From: Pseudomonadota bacterium
GTDB taxonomy: Bacteria > Pseudomonadota > Alphaproteobacteria > Rhodobacterales > Rhodobacteraceae
Length of the DNA: 8,700 bases
Assembly: GCA_027592105.1 (NCBI GenBank)
Contig: JAQCLA010000098.1
Location: 1 to 8,700, forward strand
Reading direction: 5' to 3'
In this document: positions 1-6,534 of the stretch, piece by piece
How the letters are laid out: each line of letters begins with the position of its first letter
Position numbering within the stretch: the first letter of the stretch is position 1
The notes under the pieces: model-generated
The model's database searches: none
Told to the model about the DNA's origin: nothing
What the model saw: only the letters and a program-made list of their open reading frames with translations
Position numbers and translations under genes: made by a program

Positions 1-1034
1 GGATTGGCGCGTATGGCCATGTGATCCGGGCAGGTCCGACCTTGACCAAGATGATGGGGCAGGGTGAACTGCGTGGCCAACCCGCCTTTGAGCTCATCTT
101 GATCCGCCGTCCGGGCATGGTCGATAGCCTTGATGGGCTGCACGATCTGACGGGCCAGCGTCTGGGGTTGATCTTGCGCCATGCACCGCATTTGCCGCTG
201 CGCGGGGCGGCTGTGGCGCTGCCTGACGCGGCGGGGGTGATCGTCGATCTGTCGCTGGGCCTGTCGTTCTCGCGCGGGGTGGCCGAGTTTGGGCTGACCC
301 TCAATGATTTCTCGCCCTGCGATCAAACCATCGAACTTTTGTATCTGCATGAGGCCAACAGCGCCACAACCGCCCTGTCGCAACATTTGACCGCGCGGCT
401 GCAAAATGCCCGCGCCGAGGCGCAGGCGCAGGCGATGACCGATCCCTTGACCGGATTGGCCAATCGTCGCGCAATGGATGCCGAGATCAACCGCGCCTTG
501 GCCGATCATGCCCATGACTTCGGCCTGATGCAGATCGACCTCGACCTGTTCAAACGGGTCAATGACAGCTTCGGCCATGCCGCAGGTGACGCGGTGCTGG
601 AGCGGGTCGGGCATGTCCTGCGTCATCAGCTGCGCTTGGGTGATATGGCTGCCCGTGTCGGTGGCGATGAATTCATCGTGCTGATCCGCGACTGCACCGA
701 GGCCGAAGATCTCGGCCGGATCGCCACGCGTTTGATCGCCGCTTGCGAAGTGCCGGTCAGCTATCGGGGGCAGCTTTGCCAGATCTCGGCTTCCATCGGG
801 ATCGCGGCAGTCACCACCTACCCGCACCGCCCTGACCTTGATCAGCTTTTGGCTGACGCCGATGCCGCGCTTTATAGCGCCAAACGCGCGGGTCGGGGGC
901 GCTATGCGTTTCATGGCAGCGCGCCCATCGTGGTGAACGCCGCCCAGCCGGTCACGCATCGGCGGCGGGCCGATGATCTGCCGCCCGGCGGGTTTCGCCG
1001 CCGCCAGAATGACAGGGTGCCGCGCCCCGATTGA
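1..1034 (+). CDS. HNOBA-GGDEF diguanylate cyclase, 5' end outside the window
   Basis: This protein should make the second messenger c-di-GMP from two GTP, under control of an N-terminal sensor-associated domain. The frame is open to the window edge. The GTG at 21 lies inside the conserved HNOBA pattern, so I treat the gene as 5'-truncated. Counting that GTG as residue 1: HNOBA-like residues 1-112 (GPTL, LRG, LTLNDFSPCD, IELLYLHEA), a helical linker at about 111-140, and GGDEF at 138-296. Key GGDEF parts are DPLTGLANRR 141-150, metal-binding D173 in the DLDLFK block, the inhibitory I-site RLGD 205-208, and GGDEF 214-218. The cyclase should therefore be active and feedback-inhibited. Residues about 298-337 form a basic, probably disordered tail. 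HNOBA domains occur with H-NOX haem sensors of NO, as in animal soluble guanylyl cyclase, so an upstream H-NOX gene is expected by inference. No EAL domain follows. Confidence 0.9.
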   Translation, partial: IGAYGHVIRAGPTLTKMMGQGELRGQPAFELILIRRPGMVDSLDGLHDLTGQRLGLILRHAPHLPLRGAAVALPDAAGVIVDLSLGLSFSRGVAEFGLTLNDFSPCDQTIELLYLHEANSATTALSQHLTARLQNARAEAQAQAMTDPLTGLANRRAMDAEINRALADHAHDFGLMQIDLDLFKRVNDSFGHAAGDAVLERVGHVLRHQLRLGDMAARVGGDEFIVLIRDCTEAEDLGRIATRLIAACEVPVSYRGQLCQISASIGIAAVTTYPHRPDLDQLLADADAALYSAKRAGRGRYAFHGSAPIVVNAAQPVTHRRRADDLPPGGFRRRQNDRVPRPD

Positions 1035-1035
1035 G

Positions 1036-1050
1036 GCGGGCCTGACCCGC
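1036..1050 (+). terminator. weak hairpin just after the cyclase gene
   Basis: Arms GCGGG (1036-1040) and CCCGC (1046-1050) enclose a 5-base loop, starting two bases after the stop codon. There is no T-run after it. It may slow or end transcription, but the short distance (55 bases) to the next gene on the same strand also allows read-through. Confidence 0.25.
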
Positions 1051-1089
1051 GCTATCTGAACATCCAGGTAATCCGCGCAAGGCAGGCCG

Positions 1090-2409
1090 ATGACAGACCA
1101 CCCCGATCTTCCCATGCGTGCCGTGCCATCGGGCCGATTTGCGCGCGCGCAACATATGGGCGGGCTTGCCACCGGGCTTGTGGGCGGCATCGCGTTTTCG
1201 GGGGCGGCGGCGCTGCTCAAGGGGCAGCGGCCGCGCCTGCAAGATCTGGTGATGACACCGGCCAATATCGCGCGTCTGACCGCGCGGCTGTCGGAAATGC
1301 GTGGCGCGGCGATGAAGCTGGGCCAGCTTTTGTCGATGGAGACAGGCGGGTTATTGTCGCCTGAATTAGAGGCGATCCTTGCGCGGTTGCGGGCAGGCGC
1401 GCATGTTATGCCGCCTGCACAGTTGAAACAGGTGCTGACAGACAGCTACGGCCCTGATTTTCGCACGCTTTTTCGCAGCTTCGACACAAGGCCGCTTGCC
1501 GCCGCCTCGATCGGGCAGGTGCATCGCGCGCTGGCCCCCGATGGGCGGGCCCTAGCGGTGAAGTTACAATATCCCGGTGTGCGCGACGCCATCGATAGCG
1601 ACCTCGACAATGTAGCGGCGTTGATCCGCTGGTCAGGGCTTTGGCCGCGCGAACTCGATATTGCCCCGCTCTTGGCCGAGGCGCGCAGGCAATTGCATGA
1701 GGAGGCCGATTATGCGCGCGAGGGGGCGGCGCTGGCGCGTTTCGGCACGCTTTTGGCGGATGACGTGCGCTTTGTCGTGCCAGCCCGTGACGCGTTGCGC
1801 AGCAGGCCGAACGCCTTGGCCATGAGCTTTGTCGCCTCTGAGCCCATCGAAGCCTTGGCGAAGGCAAAACCCGAGATCCGCGATGCGGCGGTCAGCGCGC
1901 TGATCGAATTATGCTTGCACGAGTTGTTCACCTTTCGCGTGATGCAGACCGATCCGAATTTCGCCAATTACCGATGGAACCCCGAAACAGAGCAGATCGT
2001 GCTGCTCGATTTCGGTGCCACGCGCGAGATTTCGGTCGAGGTTTCATTGGCATATCGCGATCTCTTGCGCGCGGGGCTGGCCGATAACCGCGCCGCCGTG
2101 CTGGCCGCTTTGACGAAGATCGGCTTTATCAAACCCGATCTGGATGCCCGCCACCACGCCGCGATCCTCGACATGGCCGAGATGGGCTTTGGGGTGCTGC
2201 GCGGACCGGACCCTTTCGATTTTCACGGCAGTGATTTCGCCGACCGCTTGCGCGCGCGGGGAATGGCGATCGGCGGTGAGCGTGAGCTGTGGCATCTGCC
2301 ACCTGCCGAGACCTTGTTTTTGCAGCGCAAGATCGGCGGGCTTTACCTTTTAGCGACGCGGCTTGGCGCGTGGGTGGATGTGGCCGGCTTGGTGCGCCGC
2401 TTTACCTGA
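1090..2409 (+). CDS. ABC1/UbiB-family atypical kinase, COQ8/ADCK3-like
   Basis: A member of the ABC1 (AarF/UbiB/COQ8) protein-kinase-like family, which supports ubiquinone biosynthesis through an ATPase activity at the membrane. All signature parts are present: KLGQ at 76-79 (the KxGQ motif that covers the active site), the alanine-rich loop AAAS before IGQVH at 137-145, lysine K158 in AVKLQYPGV, an acidic segment EEADY at 204-208, QTDPNFAN at 286-293 with metal/catalytic residues D288 and N293, and DFG at 307-309. QTDP..(A/S)N, DFGATRE (307-313) and DPFDF (374-378) match mitochondrial COQ8/ADCK3; E. coli UbiB has an HADMHPGN-type loop instead. Unlike E. coli UbiB I see no clear C-terminal pair of membrane helices. 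The start is ATG with AAGG about ten bases upstream. No other ubiquinone gene is visible here, so a second, separate ubiB may exist in the genome. Confidence 0.92.
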   Translation: MTDHPDLPMRAVPSGRFARAQHMGGLATGLVGGIAFSGAAALLKGQRPRLQDLVMTPANIARLTARLSEMRGAAMKLGQLLSMETGGLLSPELEAILARLRAGAHVMPPAQLKQVLTDSYGPDFRTLFRSFDTRPLAAASIGQVHRALAPDGRALAVKLQYPGVRDAIDSDLDNVAALIRWSGLWPRELDIAPLLAEARRQLHEEADYAREGAALARFGTLLADDVRFVVPARDALRSRPNALAMSFVASEPIEALAKAKPEIRDAAVSALIELCLHELFTFRVMQTDPNFANYRWNPETEQIVLLDFGATREISVEVSLAYRDLLRAGLADNRAAVLAALTKIGFIKPDLDARHHAAILDMAEMGFGVLRGPDPFDFHGSDFADRLRARGMAIGGERELWHLPPAETLFLQRKIGGLYLLATRLGAWVDVAGLVRRFT

Positions 2410-2431
2410 CCCGACAGCCGCGCTTGACCTT

Positions 2432-2452
2432 GCTGCGCGTTCACGCGACAGC
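2432..2452 (+). terminator. imperfect hairpin after the ABC1 kinase gene
   Basis: Left arm GCTGCGCG (2432-2439), loop TTCA (2440-2443) and right arm CGCG-A-CAGC (2444-2452) form eight base pairs with one bulged A. It sits 22 bases after the kinase stop and 30 bases before the next start. Only a short TT follows. It uses the same TTCA loop as the stronger hairpin at 3322-3347. It is a plausible terminator or attenuator that would separate the two genes. Confidence 0.4.
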
Positions 2453-2481
2453 TTGCCCATTGGCTTGAGTGAGGTAAGAGC

Positions 2482-3312
2482 ATGACGAACCCCTGCATCA
2501 TCTGCGTTGCGATCACTGGCTCGGTGCCGCGCAAGGAAGACAATCCAGCGGTGCCCACCACGATCTCGGAACAGGTCGAAAGCACCCATGAAGCCTATGA
2601 GGCGGGGGCGTCGATCGTACATGCCCATGTGCGGATGGATGACCAAACGCCGACCTCTGACCCCGAGCGTTTCGCGCGGTTGAAAGAGGCATTGGAGAAG
2701 CATTGCCCGGGCATGATCTTGCAGTTCTCGACGGGCGGCAGGTCAGGTGCTGGGCGCGAGCGGGGGGGCATGTTGTCCTTGGCACCCGATATGGCCTCGC
2801 TCACGGTGGGCTCGAATAACTTCCCCACGCGGGTCTATGAAAATAGCCCCGATCTGGTGGATTGGCTGGCGTCGGAAATGTTGAAGTATAAGGTGAAGCC
2901 CGAGATTGAAGCTTTTGATCTTAGTCACATTTTTCAAGCTGCAAAGATGCAGGCAGATGGCCGCCTTCAAGGGCCGCTTTATGTGCAATTCGTGATGGGT
3001 GTAAAAAACGCCATGCCTGCCGACAAGCGCAGTTTCGACTATTTTGTGGAAACGCTGGGCCGGCTTGCGCCTGATGCGCAATGGTGTGCTGCAGGCATTG
3101 GGCGTCATCAGATCGAGGTCAATGAATGGTGCGTGGCCGCAGGTGGCCATTGCCGCACGGGCCTTGAGGACAATATCCGTATCGACCGCGATACTTTGGC
3201 CCCCTCCAATGCCGCCCTCGTGCGGCGGGTGGTGGATCTTTGCGACCGCTACGCGCGCCCTGTCGCCACCGCGGCACAGGCCCGCGCGATCCTTGGCCTT
3301 GATGCCGCTTAA
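2482..3312 (+). CDS. BKACE family beta-keto acid cleavage enzyme (former DUF849)
   Basis: The 276-residue length and motifs place this in the BKACE family, zinc-dependent TIM-barrel enzymes. They react a beta-keto acid with acetyl-CoA to give acetoacetate and a new CoA thioester. The founding member is 3-keto-5-aminohexanoate cleavage enzyme (Kce) of lysine fermentation; other members act on different beta-keto acids such as dehydrocarnitine. Visible landmarks are the N-terminal AITGS strand (10-14), zinc ligands H47 and H49 in HAHVR, QFSTGG (81-86) with the serine expected near the active site, and CRTGLEDN (224-231), which supplies R225, zinc ligand E229 and D230. These agree in position with the Kce active site (His46, His48, Ser82, Arg226, Glu230, Asp231). 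The start ATG is preceded by GAGG at 2471-2474 with a 7-base gap. Substrate specificity cannot be read from the sequence. The gene faces the TctCBA operon and ends at a shared terminator. Confidence 0.92.
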   Translation: MTNPCIICVAITGSVPRKEDNPAVPTTISEQVESTHEAYEAGASIVHAHVRMDDQTPTSDPERFARLKEALEKHCPGMILQFSTGGRSGAGRERGGMLSLAPDMASLTVGSNNFPTRVYENSPDLVDWLASEMLKYKVKPEIEAFDLSHIFQAAKMQADGRLQGPLYVQFVMGVKNAMPADKRSFDYFVETLGRLAPDAQWCAAGIGRHQIEVNEWCVAAGGHCRTGLEDNIRIDRDTLAPSNAALVRRVVDLCDRYARPVATAAQARAILGLDAA

Positions 3313-3321
3313 GCGTGTTCT

Positions 3322-3347
3322 GTGATGGCCGGTTCACCGGCCATCAC
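3322..3347. terminator. perfect hairpin between convergent genes, probable bidirectional terminator
   Basis: GTGATGGCCGG (3322-3332) and its exact reverse complement (3337-3347) enclose a TTCA loop: 11 perfect base pairs, seven of them G-C. It lies 9 bases after the BKACE stop and 12 bases after the tctA stop on the opposite strand, the only place where both transcripts need to end. There is no long T-run on either side, so it may depend on stem stability or Rho. Confidence 0.75.
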
Positions 3348-3359
3348 GAAACCTGCATT

Positions 3360-4877
3360 CTACTCCCCGACTGCGGTCGTGGGTTTTTTGCGCCGAAAAA
3401 GCTTGAGCGCGGGCAGCAAGATCAAGATGATCGCAATGATCGTGATCGGCCCGGCCACGGGGCGGTTGAAAAAGATCATCGGATCGCCCGATGATAAAAG
3501 CAGCGATTGGCGCAAGGTGGGCTCGGCGATGGGGCCAAGCACGATGGCCAGCACGGCCGGTGCCAAAGGGTAATCCAAGCGGCGCAGCACCAAGGCCCCG
3601 AAGCCGAAGAACAAGATCAGCCAGATATCGAACATATCGCGCGTTGCGGCGTAGCCGCCCACGATCGACAGGACGAAAATCATCGGTGCCAGAATGGTGA
3701 ACGGCATGCGCAGCATCCAGATGAACACCGGGATGAAGGCCAGATTGATGAACAAGGCCGCCATGTTCGAGATATAGAACGACCCGATTAGGCCCCAGAC
3801 GAACTCCGACTCGTCCACGAAAAGCCTTGGGCCGGGCACCAGCCCCCAGATCACCATGCCACCCAGCAAGATCGCGGTGGTGGGCGACCCCGGTATCCCC
3901 AGCGTCAGCATCGGCAGCATCGACCCGGTCGAGGCCGAGTTATTGGCCGCCTCGGGTGCTGCGATCCCATCGACACTGCCACGCCCGAATTGCTCGGGCT
4001 TGCGCGAGGTCATCTTGGCCACGCCATAGGACATGAGCGAGGCGGGCGTGGCCCCGGCAGCGGGCAGGATGCCCACGAAAAAGCCCAAGAAAGAGCCGAT
4101 GGCGGTGCCTTTCCAGCCTTCGCGTATGGCCTCGCCCGCATCCGACATCATGCCGCGCGCGGTCATCTTGGGGGTGTTGTTCTCAACCTCGCCACGGGTC
4201 TGTTCGATGGTCCAAAGCATCTCACCGATACCGTAGACCCCGATGGCGAGAACCAAGAAACCGATCCCTTGCAAGAAGGCGTTGATGTCGAAGAGCACAA
4301 GGCGCGGCGCACCGGAAATCTGGTCAAATCCGATCGCGCCCAGCACAAGGCCCAGACAGATGGACAAGACGGTTTTTGGGATATCCTCGCCGCCCAAGCC
4401 CACGAAGGTGGCAAAGGCCAAGAGCATCAGCGCGAAAATCTCGGGCGGGCCAAAGGACAGCGCCACGCTTGCCAGAACGGGTGCAAAACCGGTGAAGATG
4501 ATATTGGCCACCGAGCCACCGATGAAGGAGGCGATGGCCGCCGTCACCAACGCAAGACTTGCGCGACCCTTCATCGCCAAGGGGCGGCCATCGAAGGTCG
4601 TGGCCACCGCTGTCGATGCGCCGGGAATACCCAGCGTCACCGAAGAAATCGCGCCGCCATACATCGCGCCATAGTAGATCGCGGCCAGAAAGATGATCGC
4701 GCCACTGGGCGGAACCAAGAAGGTGATCGGCAACAAGATCGCCACGCCATTGACCGAGCCAAGCCCCGGCATCGCGCCGATGAACAGGCCGACGGTCACA
4801 CCGACGAAAATCAGCAACAGGTTCAGGGGTTGCAGCGCAATCAGCATGCCATCCCCGAGAAGGCCTAGAATTTCCAT
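3360..4877 (-). CDS. tctA: tripartite tricarboxylate transporter, large membrane subunit TctA
   Basis: The 505-residue permease subunit of a TTT (TctCBA) secondary transporter, which uses an ion gradient to import carboxylates delivered by TctC. Length and motifs are typical: PLNLL followed by GAMPGLG at 34-40, YYGAMYGG at 68-75 and TLGIPG at 81-86, GILPAAGAT at 269-277, then GIAAPEAANNSA (304-315) and TLGIPGSPTTAILLGG (325-340). The repeated LGIPG elements reflect the internal duplication of the family. The protein is hydrophobic almost throughout, with about a dozen membrane segments, and ends in a basic tail (LFRRKK at 493-498). The ATG lies 12 bases after the tctB stop and lacks a clear Shine-Dalgarno sequence, which suggests translational coupling to tctB. 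It is the last gene of the tctC-tctB-tctA operon. Confidence 0.96.
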   Translation of the reverse strand: MEILGLLGDGMLIALQPLNLLLIFVGVTVGLFIGAMPGLGSVNGVAILLPITFLVPPSGAIIFLAAIYYGAMYGGAISSVTLGIPGASTAVATTFDGRPLAMKGRASLALVTAAIASFIGGSVANIIFTGFAPVLASVALSFGPPEIFALMLLAFATFVGLGGEDIPKTVLSICLGLVLGAIGFDQISGAPRLVLFDINAFLQGIGFLVLAIGVYGIGEMLWTIEQTRGEVENNTPKMTARGMMSDAGEAIREGWKGTAIGSFLGFFVGILPAAGATPASLMSYGVAKMTSRKPEQFGRGSVDGIAAPEAANNSASTGSMLPMLTLGIPGSPTTAILLGGMVIWGLVPGPRLFVDESEFVWGLIGSFYISNMAALFINLAFIPVFIWMLRMPFTILAPMIFVLSIVGGYAATRDMFDIWLILFFGFGALVLRRLDYPLAPAVLAIVLGPIAEPTLRQSLLLSSGDPMIFFNRPVAGPITIIAIILILLPALKLFRRKKPTTAVGE

Positions 4878-4889
4878 GATGCGATGCGC

Positions 4890-5393
4890 CTAGTAGATGA
4901 TGTCATAAAGGAAATCGAACACCGGGTCGGTGAACGACATGCCCGTGGGCATGGTGATCCGCATCAAGCCTTCGAAGAAAAAGAAGAAAAGCAGCGGCGT
5001 CGCGAGCGACAGGATCAAGCTCAGCGCAAGCGAATGCCTGCCGAGAAACCAAAGGTAATAAAACAGAAAGACGGCAATCGCGCCGTACATCGAGATGATC
5101 TCGATCAGCCCGATGAACGCGATCAGGCCGCCGCCTACCAACCCGATGGTGCGCCATCCGTGGTTGTCGAAAAAGGGCTCGTCCGACTGTGACGGCGGGC
5201 TAGTGCGCCGCCACCAATTCAGCGCGATCATCGCGCAGCAAATCAGCATGATGCCCGAGAGCCAGAAGGGCCAGGCACCACCGCCCGGCCCTTGGCCGCG
5301 AATGAAACCGATGGGCAATTCGGCGCTCTTGACCATCAGATAGATGGAAAAGAGCGCCAACACCCCGGCTGTCAGTATTTCGCCGTAGCGCAT
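4890..5393 (-). CDS. tctB: tripartite tricarboxylate transporter, small membrane subunit TctB
   Basis: A 167-residue membrane protein, the small and poorly conserved subunit that pairs with TctA. I identify it by its place between tctC and tctA, its hydrophobic pattern and short motifs: GPGGGAWPFWLSG at 35-47 before the second helix, and the ending FEGLMRITMPTG at 140-151, where TctB proteins commonly carry a similar (F/L)...L.(V/I)..P.G segment. Predicted membrane segments are near 5-22, 41-60, 82-117 (probably two) and 121-140. A polar loop at 61-80 is probably exposed. The start is ATG at 5393 after a weak GAG-type ribosome site, 40 bases beyond the tctC stop. Confidence 0.9.
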   Translation of the reverse strand: MRYGEILTAGVLALFSIYLMVKSAELPIGFIRGQGPGGGAWPFWLSGIMLICCAMIALNWWRRTSPPSQSDEPFFDNHGWRTIGLVGGGLIAFIGLIEIISMYGAIAVFLFYYLWFLGRHSLALSLILSLATPLLFFFFFEGLMRITMPTGMSFTDPVFDFLYDIIY

Positions 5394-5433
5394 GTTTTTG
5401 TCTCGTCGTTAGTGGGCGGGGTAGCCCGTCGCC

Positions 5434-6405
5434 TCAACCGTCGAGTTGTGACAGCAAAACCCGGTGGCTTTCGACCTGCGTGTCCCAATAGGCGCGCTGT
5501 TCGTCGGCATTCATCCACAACGGCGAGAGGCTTTCGGAGGCAAGATAGCCTTGCCATTCCTCGGTCTCGTACACCTTTGTAAAAAGGTCTTGGTAGTATG
5601 CTGCCGCTTCGTCGGACATTCCCGGTGCGCCGACAATGGCACGTTGGTTGTAATACGAGAAGTCATGCCCAAGCTCGCGGATGGTGGGTACATCCGGATA
5701 GGCCGGAATGCGCTCATCCGAGAAAGCCAAAAGTGGTACGAAATCGCCCGCCTCGTAAAAACCCTTGGCCTCGGCCGGGTTGTTGACGGTTGCCATGATC
5801 TGTTGCCCGGCCAGATCGCGTGCCACTGCACCACCGCCATCGTAAGGAATATACTTCACATCAATGCCGTAAGCCCCAGACATGAACGCGATGACGATCG
5901 AATCTTCCTGACCCGTGCCGGTGCCACCCATGACGAACTCACCATTCATCGCACGAGCCTGTGTTAAGAAGCCTTCGAAATCGGTGATGCCGGAGTCAAC
6001 ATGCATCCAAAGCACGAAAGGGTCGACGCCCATCATCGCTACGGGCGTAAAGCTTTGGATATCAATGCCCAGATTTTCCTGGCGCAGCGGCGTGGTGAAG
6101 AAGGAATTCAGTGTCACGAGGATCGTGTGATCCGGATCGGACGCGCTGCTGACATGGATCAGCGCCTCGGCGCCCGAACCGCCACCCTTGTTGTTGGGAA
6201 CCAAGGGCCGCGAGGTCATGTCATGTTGTTCGGCGACCGATTGAATGAACCGCGCAATCTGGTCAGCGCCGCCGCCGGGGCCCGCCATGATCACGAAATC
6301 GATCGGGCGGCGCGGCTCCCACTCTTGTGCCAGTGCCGCCATCGGTGTCGTTGCAAGAAGTCCGGCACAGGACAGCTGCAGAAGTGCACGCTTCGTAATC
6401 GACAT
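5434..6405 (-). CDS. tctC: tripartite tricarboxylate transporter, periplasmic binding protein TctC
   Basis: A 323-residue extracytoplasmic solute-binding protein of the Bug/TctC family; it captures a carboxylate-type ligand in the periplasm and delivers it to TctAB. Residues 1-26 form a Sec signal peptide (basic ITKR, hydrophobic core, ALA before Q27). A Cys at 13 is not in a lipobox. Family landmarks are AGPGGGADQIAR at 41-52, NKGGGSGAEA at 72-81, GGTGTGQEDS at 160-169, YIPYDGGGAVARDLAG at 185-200, NNPAEA at 208-213 and PDVPTIRELG at 237-246. I choose ATG 6405 because AAGGAGG at 6413-6419 lies exactly 7 bases upstream. A TTG at 6408 is in frame but less well placed, and the ATG at 6412 touches the ribosome site and is in another frame. 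It is first in the operon, so probably the most abundant product. The ligand cannot be inferred from sequence; Bug proteins bind citrate, dicarboxylates, aromatic acids, amino acids and others. Confidence 0.95.
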   Translation of the reverse strand: MSITKRALLQLSCAGLLATTPMAALAQEWEPRRPIDFVIMAGPGGGADQIARFIQSVAEQHDMTSRPLVPNNKGGGSGAEALIHVSSASDPDHTILVTLNSFFTTPLRQENLGIDIQSFTPVAMMGVDPFVLWMHVDSGITDFEGFLTQARAMNGEFVMGGTGTGQEDSIVIAFMSGAYGIDVKYIPYDGGGAVARDLAGQQIMATVNNPAEAKGFYEAGDFVPLLAFSDERIPAYPDVPTIRELGHDFSYYNQRAIVGAPGMSDEAAAYYQDLFTKVYETEEWQGYLASESLSPLWMNADEQRAYWDTQVESHRVLLSQLDG

Positions 6406-6412
6406 CAAACAT

Positions 6413-6419
6413 CCTCCTT
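6413..6419 (-). promoter_or_regulatory. strong ribosome binding site that sets the tctC start
   Basis: On the minus strand this reads AAGGAGG, a near-perfect anti-16S match, 7 bases before the ATG at 6405. It decides the start against the TTG at 6408 and the out-of-frame ATG at 6412. Confidence 0.9.
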
Positions 6420-6473
6420 GTTCGGAATTGCGACGGCGACCGGGTGGCCGCGCGTCGCGTCGATGGAGAGGTA

Positions 6474-6534
6474 ACTATATTACGTAAGTCGCACTTCAAG
6501 TATTATTTTATTTCGCGATGAAACTAAATTTCAA
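6474..6534 (-). promoter_or_regulatory. candidate tctC promoter region with an operator-like palindrome
   Basis: This AT-rich stretch stands out from its GC-rich surroundings. On the minus strand a -35 TTGAAA (6529-6534, overlapping the usp stop codon) and a -10 TAAAAT (6505-6510) are 18 bases apart; each differs from the sigma-70 consensus by one base. Transcription would begin near 6498 and give a leader of about 90 bases. A second, poorer option has a -10 TATAGT at 6474-6479. The 8-bp palindrome TTACGTAA (6480-6487) lies just downstream of the inferred start and could be a repressor site. No regulator gene for the transporter is present in the window. Confidence 0.5.

Noticed and set aside
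952..1242. Minus-strand frame across the gap between the first two genes
   Set aside because: It overlaps both neighbouring genes on the opposite strand, and its protein is an Arg-rich shadow sequence.
1406..1867. Minus-strand frame of 153 codons inside the ABC1 kinase gene
   Set aside because: It is antisense to a well-supported gene, rich in Arg/Pro/Ala as expected for a GC-rich shadow frame, with no domain.
3990..4868. Long plus-strand open frame of 292 codons
   Set aside because: It is fully antisense to tctA, is rich in charged residues without any recognisable domain, and arises from the codon use of the opposite strand.
6263..6499. Minus-strand frame with an ATG at 6412
   Set aside because: That ATG directly abuts the AAGGAGG site, too close for initiation, and the frame overlaps tctC without any family resemblance.
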